A DNA stretch of 64,000 nucleotides from Gallibacterium faecale (GTDB lineage: Bacteria; Pseudomonadota; Gammaproteobacteria; Enterobacterales; Pasteurellaceae): NCBI RefSeq assembly GCF_027920745.1, contig NZ_JAQIBB010000068.1, positions 1-64,000 on the forward strand, in the 5' to 3' direction. The position numbers and the translations under genes are program-made. Positions 26,161 to 33,652 of the stretch are shown piece by piece; the stretch's first letter is position 1, and the number at the start of each line of letters is the position of its first letter. The notes under the pieces were generated by a model that saw only the letters and a program-made list of their open reading frames with translations, searched no databases and was not told the DNA's origin.

Positions 26161-27116
26161 TGTGTACCTCCTGTAAATTTAACATCTTGTACAATACGAC
26201 GGGCTGTAGTGAGAGGTATTTGTCCAACTAACACAATCGTTTTTCCATTTACCACTTCAGCATACAGTGTATCTATACCTTGCCGCCACGCCTCATTAAT
26301 TGGCATATCATTTTGTTCTAATAAATACAATGAAAAGGTGAAAAGTCCATCGCTATAAAGTTGAGTTTCAATGGAGGGTGATAAACCATCAGAGTTAAAT
26401 TTGACTAACTTGAATCCTTTTGGCAGCCATGATGGTTGCCATTTGTAATCGGTAGTATTAGGGCTATAAATCGACACAACTGGCGGTTGTCTTAACTGTT
26501 TTGCCGCAGCAATAAGAGCTTGCGGATTAGTTAAAGTGTCTAAGGTGATTACCTTAAATTGAGAAATTGTATTACCATTGCGATCGAGAACTTCACCTCG
26601 CAAAGGAAGGTAAGTTTGTTCATCAATCCAGATAGCGTAAGAGTAACGGAATTCATCTTTAGGCATTAGTTTGATGACATTAGCAATTCGGTTAGCAACA
26701 CGATCCTTTCCAAATGGAATAAAGTCATAATATTGAGAGAGTTGCTGAAAATTGCTGTAAACAATATTAGGTAGAGAATCAATAATATTGTTACTGCGAA
26801 TACTAAAAGGAGCATAGTTAGCAGAGAAATAACTGATAGTATTTCCTTTTTGCCAAATTTCAGTTCTAGGACCATCTAAATAGAGTAATTGTGCATAATG
26901 CTCTTGTTGATCAAAAGCATGACGATAATTAAGTGCGTAGTTACCACTCTCTTCACCATAGGTAAATGCCATCGAATAGTTTTGTTGCTGAAAGGCATTT
27001 TGCATATGTACTAAACTTGTGATTGGCTGCTCTACAGGATTAGTTTCTGCAGAAACATTGAAAGAAAAAGCACTAATTAACAGCAAGCTAATAATATGAG
27101 AGAGTTTTTGGAACAT
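26157..27116 (-). CDS. rseB: Sigma-E factor regulatory protein RseB (periplasmic)
   Basis: RseB binds the periplasmic part of RseA and protects it from DegS, releasing it when lipoproteins or LPS accumulate. The product is 319 residues from ATG 27116. It has a clear signal peptide (FQKLSHIISLLLISAFSFNVSA, in two parts: positively charged start, then a hydrophobic core). An LolA-like N-terminal domain and a smaller C-terminal MucB domain follow. The start is preferred over a codon 30 nt upstream because it gives a proper signal peptide and has AGG nearby. Confidence 0.92.
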   Translation of the reverse strand: MFQKLSHIISLLLISAFSFNVSAETNPVEQPITSLVHMQNAFQQQNYSMAFTYGEESGNYALNYRHAFDQQEHYAQLLYLDGPRTEIWQKGNTISYFSANYAPFSIRSNNIIDSLPNIVYSNFQQLSQYYDFIPFGKDRVANRIANVIKLMPKDEFRYSYAIWIDEQTYLPLRGEVLDRNGNTISQFKVITLDTLTNPQALIAAAKQLRQPPVVSIYSPNTTDYKWQPSWLPKGFKLVKFNSDGLSPSIETQLYSDGLFTFSLYLLEQNDMPINEAWRQGIDTLYAEVVNGKTIVLVGQIPLTTARRIVQDVKFTGGTQ

Positions 27117-27225
27117 ATTGAACCTATGGTTATTTGCTACAATCATCTTGATTAAGATGAAATTGTATTACAAAAATGACATCACCACCAAAAAGGTGGT
27201 GATGTTTTTATCTGGCGGAATACAA

Positions 27226-27789
27226 TTATTCTGTTTTTGAATCTGAATATAAACGGCGTTGTAATTGATAATTTTGGAGAATTTCATTTAACCGTTTATT
27301 TTGTTGTTCAAGTTGCTCTTTGCTTGGTACGTTCTTATGGGAAACATTATAGCTAACTTCTTGAACTGATTGAGTAAAAGGTAAGGTTTGTAATGCCGGA
27401 GAAATAGTGACATCACTATTTTTATCTTTATTTAATGTTTGAATACTAAACACAGCAATTAAGCAAACGCTCGCAGCCACTGCAGTTTGTAAGATTGGCG
27501 CAAAATATTTTTTAGTTTTAGAGAAAAAGGAAACTTTTGGTGGAACAACGGTTTCTGGAGCTGGTTGCTCTTGTAATTGAATAGTTGGTTCATCTTCAAT
27601 AAGTTTTGCCATTTTCTCAGTAAATGAGGCATCAAGGATAATAGGACTTTCATTACGCATTACTGCACGAGCAATATGCAAAGTTGTCCATGTTTTTTGC
27701 AATTCTTGGTCTTGGCAAAGATCTTCAACGAAGTCACGTCTGACTTCCTCACCATCCATATAAGCTGAAAGTTGTTCTTTGTGTTGCAT
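27226..27789 (-). CDS. rseA: Anti-sigma-E factor RseA
   Basis: RseA holds sigma-E at the inner membrane. The 187-residue product starts QHKEQLSAYMDGEE after Met, matching the E. coli N-terminal sigma-binding domain. A membrane helix (about 92-110) and a Gln-rich periplasmic tail (KEQLEQQNKRLNEILQNYQ) follow. The start at 27789 is chosen over 27810 for similarity to the family. It begins 24 nt after rpoE. The 109-nt gap to rseB contains no gene. Confidence 0.92.
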   Translation of the reverse strand: MQHKEQLSAYMDGEEVRRDFVEDLCQDQELQKTWTTLHIARAVMRNESPIILDASFTEKMAKLIEDEPTIQLQEQPAPETVVPPKVSFFSKTKKYFAPILQTAVAASVCLIAVFSIQTLNKDKNSDVTISPALQTLPFTQSVQEVSYNVSHKNVPSKEQLEQQNKRLNEILQNYQLQRRLYSDSKTE

Positions 27790-27813
27790 AATTTTCCGCC
27801 CCTTCATCAAATC

Positions 27814-28389
27814 CTAATGTTTTATTAACGGTGCTAATTGGTTTTCAATGAATTCTCGTGCTCTGAAGATTCTAGAACGCACAGTACCCACAGGACAATC
27901 CATTATTTCGGCAATCTCTTCGTAACTCATGCCTTCAAGTTCACGTAATGTAATAGCTGTTTTTAATTCATCAGGAAGTGATTCGATAGTTTTAAAAACA
28001 ATATCTTTCAGTTCATCTGATAGAGTTAAATTTTCAGGTGTATCAATATTACGTAATCTTGAGCCTATTTCGTAACTTTCCGCATCTTCCGCTAAAAGAT
28101 CTTCAGTTGGAGGACGTCTTCCTTGTGTCATCAGATAATTTTTAGCGGTATTTACTGCAATGCGATAAACCCAAGTATAAAAAGCGCTTTCTCCACGAAA
28201 CGATTCTAAAGATCGATAGACTTTAATAAAGGTTTCTTGAACAACATCAGGAATATCATTTGCTGATACATAGCGTGTTAACAATCCAGCGACTTTGTTT
28301 TGATAACGAGCGACCAACAAATTAAACGCTTTTTTATCACCTTGCTGTGCTTTTTCAACTAAAATTTGATCTGTTAGTTCTTCACTCAT
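27814..28389 (-). CDS. rpoE: RNA polymerase sigma-E factor (RpoE)
   Basis: This 191-residue ECF sigma factor directs the envelope-stress regulon. Region 2 (AFNLLVARYQNKVAGL, DVVQETFIKVYRSLESFRG, FYTWVYRIAVNTAKNYL) and region 4 (ITLRELEGMSYEEIAEIMDCPVG, then TVRSRIFRAR) are very like E. coli RpoE. The start at ATG 28389 gives the usual MSEELTDQ. An in-frame ATG at 28410 is possible. A sigma-E-type promoter lies upstream, so the operon is autoregulated. Confidence 0.96.
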   Translation of the reverse strand: MSEELTDQILVEKAQQGDKKAFNLLVARYQNKVAGLLTRYVSANDIPDVVQETFIKVYRSLESFRGESAFYTWVYRIAVNTAKNYLMTQGRRPPTEDLLAEDAESYEIGSRLRNIDTPENLTLSDELKDIVFKTIESLPDELKTAITLRELEGMSYEEIAEIMDCPVGTVRSRIFRAREFIENQLAPLIKH

Positions 28390-28462
28390 GTAAGTGAAAT
28401 CTCCATTCATCTATTTAATCTAACAGCTTCCTTGTTGTTACAGCAAGCAGTGCATCGAAGCG

Positions 28463-28489
28463 TTAGAGTTCGATTTTTGATAAAAGTTC
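28463..28489 (-). promoter_or_regulatory. Sigma-E-dependent promoter of rpoE
   Basis: On the minus strand the -35 GAACTT (28489-28484) and the -10 TCTAA (28467-28463) are separated by exactly 16 nt. This matches the sigma-E consensus and the known autoregulated rpoE promoter of E. coli. The start codon is about 70 nt downstream of the expected transcription start. Confidence 0.82.
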
Positions 28490-28515
28490 AAAAATTTTTA
28501 ATAAAAATTTGTCTG

Positions 28516-28767
28516 TTAAAATGTTGGAAGTTTTTGTTTTATCAAGTCCACCATCTCTTGTAATGGTTGAGTTGGTGCTTTTTCTTGATTCATTAGCCAA
28601 CGGAATAACTGAGGATCAGTATAGGTAAGTAATTCAATAAAAATATCTTTTTGTTGATCAGATAGTTGATCAAAAACATTTTTATAAAAAGGCATAATCA
28701 TCTTATCTAATTCCAACATCCCACGTCGACAATCCCACTCAATGCGTAATTTATTATATTGCTTCAT
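28516..28767 (-). CDS. sdhE: FAD assembly factor SdhE
   Basis: SdhE helps attach FAD covalently to succinate dehydrogenase and fumarate reductase flavoproteins. The 83-residue helical protein has the conserved RGMLELD motif (RGxxE) and the FxxLLxYxDPxL pattern. I chose the ATG at 28767; a GTG 15 nt upstream is the alternative, and neither has a strong ribosome-binding site. It is next to rpoE on the same strand but its own unit, divergent from recO. Confidence 0.88.
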   Translation of the reverse strand: MKQYNKLRIEWDCRRGMLELDKMIMPFYKNVFDQLSDQQKDIFIELLTYTDPQLFRWLMNQEKAPTQPLQEMVDLIKQKLPTF

Positions 28768-28881
28768 TTTATTTATTTTCACCGTTTGAATGACTAGGGC
28801 ATTATCTTATCAATTTTTGCTAAGAATAATGAAGAAGAATTAGTAGAGAATTATGATTGTTTGTTAAAATAATCCATCATT

Positions 28882-29628
28882 TTGGGGCAGTTTCAACGGA
28901 GGTGTATTATCGACAATTGGCAACGAGGGTTTGTATTACATCGCCGAGAATACAGTGAAACGAGTTTATTAGTTGATGTTTTTACAGAAAACTATGGCTG
29001 TATTACTTTATTGGCAAAAGGTGCTCGCTCAAAACGTTCCCCCTTAAAAAGTTTACTACAACCATTTACGCCGTTATTACTACGTTGGAGCGGACGTGGT
29101 CAATTAAAAGTATTAACCAAAGCAGAAGCGATTTCAGTCACACTCCCAATGAAGACCGTCGCGTTATATAGCGGTTTTTATGTGAATGAATTAGTGGCAA
29201 GAACGTTAGAACATGAGACTGCCTATCCGGAGTTATTCGAAGAATATCTACGCTGTTTAACTGGATTAGCAACACACGGTGATCAAGTGGAAGCCATTTT
29301 ACGCCGATTTGAGTTTGTTTTACTTAAGTCATTGGGCTATGGTGTTGATTTTGAACATTGTGCAGGTAGTGGCGAAGCCGTTATTGATAATATGACGTAT
29401 CAATATCGTGAGGAGAAAGGGTTTATCGCTTCTCTATTAAAAGATAATTTGACATTTTATGGTCGTGATTTACGTGCTTTTGCCCAGTTAACTTTTACCG
29501 AAAAAGAAACATTACAAGCAGCAAAACGTTTTACTCGCTTGGCATTGAAACCTTATTTAGGTAGTAAGCCATTAAAAAGTCGAGAATTATTCCAACAACA
29601 TTTAAGTATTTTATATCCAACAAATTAA
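28882..29628 (+). CDS. recO: DNA repair protein RecO (start codon uncertain)
   Basis: RecO loads RecA with RecR in the RecFOR pathway. The product (up to 248 aa) has the N-terminal OB fold (QRGFVLHRREYSETSLLVDVFTE) and a C-terminal helical domain. The usual zinc cysteines are mostly missing. The nearest conventional start is TTG 28882, given here. However, an excellent GGAGG ribosome-binding site lies after it (28898-28902). The in-frame codons 3-6 nt past that site are ATT (28906) and ATC (28909), and family alignment also favours starting there. Confidence 0.88.
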   Translation: MGQFQRRCIIDNWQRGFVLHRREYSETSLLVDVFTENYGCITLLAKGARSKRSPLKSLLQPFTPLLLRWSGRGQLKVLTKAEAISVTLPMKTVALYSGFYVNELVARTLEHETAYPELFEEYLRCLTGLATHGDQVEAILRRFEFVLLKSLGYGVDFEHCAGSGEAVIDNMTYQYREEKGFIASLLKDNLTFYGRDLRAFAQLTFTEKETLQAAKRFTRLALKPYLGSKPLKSRELFQQHLSILYPTN

Positions 29629-29636
29629 ATTGAATT

Positions 29637-30959
29637 ATGGTCCTATTTTATCGTAAGCCGACAAAAACAACACAACCTAGTAAAAACCGGATTGCAACAA
29701 TCGAAGATGTAGATTATCAAGGGTTAGGTATTGCCAAGATTGATGGAAAAACGTGGTTTATCGAAAATGCGTTACCATCAGAAAAAGTGCAGTTTCAGGT
29801 GAAAGAAGAAAAACGGCAGTATGGTATTGGTAAAGCGGTAAAATGGCAAAATCGTTCTCCAATTAGGCAAGAGCCTATTTGTCGTTGGTATGCTCAGTGT
29901 GGTGGTTGTCAGATGCAACATCTCACTATAGAAGCACAGCGAGAGGCAAAACAACACGCATTATTGCGCCAATTACAAAAAATCTCGCCTGAAATTCAAT
30001 ATGAAAAAATGATTGTTGATGAAGCTTGGCATTATCGTCGCCGCGCCAAATTAAGCCTACAATATTCAACTGCAACAAAATCAGTAGAGCTTGGTTTTCG
30101 CCAACAACAAAGTAGTCAGTTAGTAAGTATTGATGAATGTCCAACTCTTGTTCCGCAATTATCTCAGCTGCTTGTACCATTACGCACATTATTTCAACAA
30201 TGGCAACAACCTAAAAAGTTAGGCCATATTGAATTAGTTGCTGCAGATAATGGTGTAGCAATGTTATTACGCCACTCGGGATCATTGACAGAGGAGGACA
30301 ATCAACGGCTTACTCAGTTTGCGATATATCATCATGTAATGCTGTTTATCAGTGAGCAAGAAAATCAGGTGATTGCTAAGACAGAAGAATACCCTTATTA
30401 CCAAATAGGAAACTTAAAATTACAATTCGATATTCGTGATTTTATTCAAATTAATGCTGCAATTAACCAACAGATGGTGGCGACAGCGCTTTCTTGGTTA
30501 GAGTTATCTGCGAATGATCGTGTCTTGGATCTGTTTTGTGGAATGGGAAATTTTAGTTTACCGCTCGCAGAGCAAGCAGCGTATGTTGTTGGGGTAGAAG
30601 GTGTGGTAGATATGGTAACGAAAGCGACAGCCAATGCACAGAGAAATCAGCTAGATAATGTTGCTTTTTATCAAACGGATTTAGATAGCTCATTTGCTGA
30701 TAAAATTTGGGCAAAAGAAAAGTTTAATAAAGTCTTATTAGATCCTCCTCGTTCAGGTGCATTATTTGCACTAAGCCATCTTCTTGAATTACAACCAGAA
30801 AAAATTCTTTATGTCTCTTGTAATCCAGCTACGTTGATTCGTGATGCTAAGATTTTAGTAGAAAATGGCTATCGTTTAGTGAAAAGTGCAATGATTGATA
30901 TGTTTCCACAGACAGGGCATTTGGAGGGTATTACTTTGATGATTAAAGAGACTAAATGA
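29637..30959 (+). CDS. rlmD: 23S rRNA (uracil-1939-C5)-methyltransferase RlmD
   Basis: RlmD (RumA) methylates U1939 of 23S rRNA. The 440-residue protein has an N-terminal TRAM domain (about 16-70), a [4Fe-4S] cysteine set (Cys82, Cys88, Cys91 and a later Cys in DECPTL), the SAM-binding VLDLFCGMGNFSLPL block, and the catalytic PPRSG and SCNPATL motifs. It starts 8 nt after recO. In related genomes relA commonly follows; here two accessory genes come first. Confidence 0.96.
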   Translation: MVLFYRKPTKTTQPSKNRIATIEDVDYQGLGIAKIDGKTWFIENALPSEKVQFQVKEEKRQYGIGKAVKWQNRSPIRQEPICRWYAQCGGCQMQHLTIEAQREAKQHALLRQLQKISPEIQYEKMIVDEAWHYRRRAKLSLQYSTATKSVELGFRQQQSSQLVSIDECPTLVPQLSQLLVPLRTLFQQWQQPKKLGHIELVAADNGVAMLLRHSGSLTEEDNQRLTQFAIYHHVMLFISEQENQVIAKTEEYPYYQIGNLKLQFDIRDFIQINAAINQQMVATALSWLELSANDRVLDLFCGMGNFSLPLAEQAAYVVGVEGVVDMVTKATANAQRNQLDNVAFYQTDLDSSFADKIWAKEKFNKVLLDPPRSGALFALSHLLELQPEKILYVSCNPATLIRDAKILVENGYRLVKSAMIDMFPQTGHLEGITLMIKETK

Positions 30960-31001
30960 ATAGAATAGTGTGAAGAACCCAAAGTAGAAAGAGATATCAG
31001 T

Positions 31002-33041
31002 ATGAAATATATCAAATATAAGGTTGCAGAACTTTTATCTATTGATGAAGAAGCGTTTCTTTCTGCGCTCTTTTTTCATACAGAAAAACAGTATTTAACA
31101 GAAAAATGGCATGATCAAGCCGAAGAAAAAGTTAAGTCATGGCAGGACTGTTTACGCTTTTTTAAATACTATCTCTCTCATTATGATGCCGTTGCAGATA
31201 TAGCAGAGGTACCAATTTGTTTTGAATACAATATTTTTGATGGAACATGGATTGATGCGATTATTGTTTGTAGTAATAAGTTAATTATTTTTGAATTTAA
31301 GAGTGGACAAGATACTCGATATGAAACATTAGTCTCACATAGAGCACAGCTTTTAGGTTATTACAACAAAATTACGCGTTGTAATCGCGTTATCTGGGAA
31401 GAGTTAAAAAGAAATCCTAATTTTATTGTCGATAAATATCTCATATATACCAATCCCGCAATGCAAGGCAAAATTGAATCACTGGATTATATTAAGGTTT
31501 GTGATGAATTTATTGATGTATTGCGTAGTATTACAACTGCTGCTACCGATGCACGAATTGAACAACTTTTAGAATTTGTTACCGAGATCGATATTACGAC
31601 AACGGGGGTAATGAGGGATATCCTTAATAAGAAACTTCTGAGTGAGATGTATGTTCAAGATGATAATGTGGTTACTTGTACTCGCATTATTGATCAAATC
31701 TATCACCACACTACAGACAGAAATCTTAATTTAATTTTTATCAAGGGCGCACCTGGCACTGGAAAAACTGGAACAGCATTTAGTTTATTAGAAAAATATC
31801 TTGATAAAGGTGCAAAATACGTTACAGGAAATGGAAATTTATCTGCAATTTTTAGCCAGATGATGAATGAAGACCATATTACTGGGGTTGAAGCTGCTGC
31901 AGTAGGTTCATTGCATAATTTATACGATGTCAATCTGTTTTGCGCTAAATATCAAGATGGAAAGTCATTAAGATTAGATAGCATCAAGAATAATCTTTTA
32001 ATTATTGATGAAGCACAACGAATATGGAATCCAATCCAAATTGCTTTTTCAAAAAAGAATAAGTTGAATGAAGCACAAAAAGCATTCGTTTTAGAACGAG
32101 AAGTGTCAGAAGCAATGCTGGTTTTAAGAGCTGTTTGCCAAGCCATTCATCAAGATAATTATAGCCGAACAGTTGTATTTTTACTCGGTTCGGGACAGGA
32201 GATTTATTTAGGTGAAGAAGATGGCGAAAAATATATTAAACAAGCAATAGCCCATTTAAAAGGATTGTCTCTCTGCAAACCTATTAAGATTAATCTTTAT
32301 GTGCCGACACAAGCAATGTATGCAGAATATGCTGATTTAGGGCATCACTGCTACCTTGAAGCGGGATTATTGTTAGATAAAAATAAACGCAATCTTCATA
32401 GTGAAACCGCAATCAAATACGTTGATGCAATGATTGGTGATCAAACGTTAGCGTTAAAAGAAAAGCTAACAGATATATTTTATATATTTGATGATTATTC
32501 TAGATTGGAAAAGATGATTCAATCGATCAATACCAAAGCATTTTCGATAGGGATTGTTGCTAATGGTTTCGATACATTTACATATTGGGAAAAGCAAAAT
32601 AAAGGGAAAAGTACGCCTATTTCCTACATCCAATTAAATCAGCAAAAGATTGTTAATTTGCATAAAAAGGACTTAAAACGCTTTTATCTAGATAAATCTT
32701 GTAACACGTTAAAAACATTTGCCAGCCAATTTGACTGCCAAGGGCTAGAACTCGATTATGTGATTGTTGTTTGGGGAACTAAGATGTTACGGCGCGGAGA
32801 GCAGTGGCGTTTTTCTTCTGATCCTATCAGGCCGATTGAAACTTATTGTAATGAAGTGGATGTGTTACAACGCCAGTATCCACAATTAACATCGATCTTA
32901 AGTTTAGATAAAGAAGATATTAAACAGACATTTATTAGAAATTGCTATCGGGTATTACTCACGCGAGCAAGGATTGCGACATACATCTATGTAGAAGATC
33001 AGGAAACGCGAGAATATTTGAGAAAAGTCATATCGGGATAG
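31002..33041 (+). CDS. PD-(D/E)XK nuclease-like / DUF2075 SF1-helicase fusion
   Basis: The 679-residue protein has two parts. Residues about 60-130 carry a PD-(D/E)XK-like signature: Asp85 in WIDAII and Glu98-Phe-Lys100 in IFEFKSG, followed by a conserved Gln in the next helix (RAQLLGYY). Residues about 240-675 are a DUF2075 (Schlafen-group-3-like) P-loop domain with Walker A GAPGTGKTG (249-257), Walker B DEAQ (336-339), a SQFDCQGLELDYV block and a C-terminal NCYRVLLTRAR motif. The activity is inferred. It is 4 nt from the NUDIX gene. No signal peptide or membrane segment is visible. Confidence 0.85.
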   Translation: MKYIKYKVAELLSIDEEAFLSALFFHTEKQYLTEKWHDQAEEKVKSWQDCLRFFKYYLSHYDAVADIAEVPICFEYNIFDGTWIDAIIVCSNKLIIFEFKSGQDTRYETLVSHRAQLLGYYNKITRCNRVIWEELKRNPNFIVDKYLIYTNPAMQGKIESLDYIKVCDEFIDVLRSITTAATDARIEQLLEFVTEIDITTTGVMRDILNKKLLSEMYVQDDNVVTCTRIIDQIYHHTTDRNLNLIFIKGAPGTGKTGTAFSLLEKYLDKGAKYVTGNGNLSAIFSQMMNEDHITGVEAAAVGSLHNLYDVNLFCAKYQDGKSLRLDSIKNNLLIIDEAQRIWNPIQIAFSKKNKLNEAQKAFVLEREVSEAMLVLRAVCQAIHQDNYSRTVVFLLGSGQEIYLGEEDGEKYIKQAIAHLKGLSLCKPIKINLYVPTQAMYAEYADLGHHCYLEAGLLLDKNKRNLHSETAIKYVDAMIGDQTLALKEKLTDIFYIFDDYSRLEKMIQSINTKAFSIGIVANGFDTFTYWEKQNKGKSTPISYIQLNQQKIVNLHKKDLKRFYLDKSCNTLKTFASQFDCQGLELDYVIVVWGTKMLRRGEQWRFSSDPIRPIETYCNEVDVLQRQYPQLTSILSLDKEDIKQTFIRNCYRVLLTRARIATYIYVEDQETREYLRKVISG

Positions 33042-33044
33042 TCT

Positions 33045-33431
33045 ATGAAAACAATTCGAGTCGTTGCCGCAGTTATCCATCAAGAAAAGCAGGTATTTGC
33101 AACAGCCAGAGGGTATGGTGATTTTAAGGGATTATGGGAATTTCCGGGTGGGAAAATTGAAGTAGGCGAAAGTGCACAGCAAGCTTTAGTCAGAGAGATA
33201 AAAGAAGAACTTAATCTTAATATTCAAGTTGGTGAATTGATTGATACAGTTGAGTATGATTATCCAACATTTCATCTTTCAATGGATTGTTTTTGGGCAA
33301 CTATCATTAGTGGGAAGTTAATGCTTAAAGAAGCTGAAGCTGGAAAATGGCTAACAAAGAATACATTGGATTCAGTAGTATGGGTACCTGCGGATATATT
33401 AATTCTTGATCGGATTCGCGATAATTTATAG
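33045..33431 (+). CDS. NUDIX hydrolase (MutT/NudG-like)
   Basis: The 128-residue protein has a Nudix box in GGKIEVGESAQQALVREIKE followed by EL. The catalytic REIKEE Glu residues are intact, but Asn replaces the usual Gly after EEL. The N-terminus resembles MutT/NudG-type nucleotide pyrophosphohydrolases (VVAAVIHQEKQVFATARG and FKGLWEFPGG). It starts 3 nt after the DUF2075 protein, so the two are co-translated and probably work together, for example by clearing a nucleotide product. The 221-nt gap to relA shows no gene. Confidence 0.88.
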   Translation: MKTIRVVAAVIHQEKQVFATARGYGDFKGLWEFPGGKIEVGESAQQALVREIKEELNLNIQVGELIDTVEYDYPTFHLSMDCFWATIISGKLMLKEAEAGKWLTKNTLDSVVWVPADILILDRIRDNL

Positions 33432-33652
33432 AGCCAGATAGAATAAAATATCCACATCATTTGATAAGGTTGTATCATAGATTTTCTTTTGTAAAAGCAT
33501 AGATTAAACAACAGAATTGATATATTTTAAGAAAATAATTTAATCTAATTTTGAGTGTTTAAAGAAAATACTGGGCAGCAAGATTTCCGATGTGATCGGG
33601 ATGGTGGTTTTGCTGAAAATTTAGACAGATAGTCAAATACAGGAACGAGAAG

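Noticed and set aside
33432..33652. Possible regulatory RNA before relA.
   Set aside because: The gap is AT-rich, but I saw no convincing long stem or terminator.
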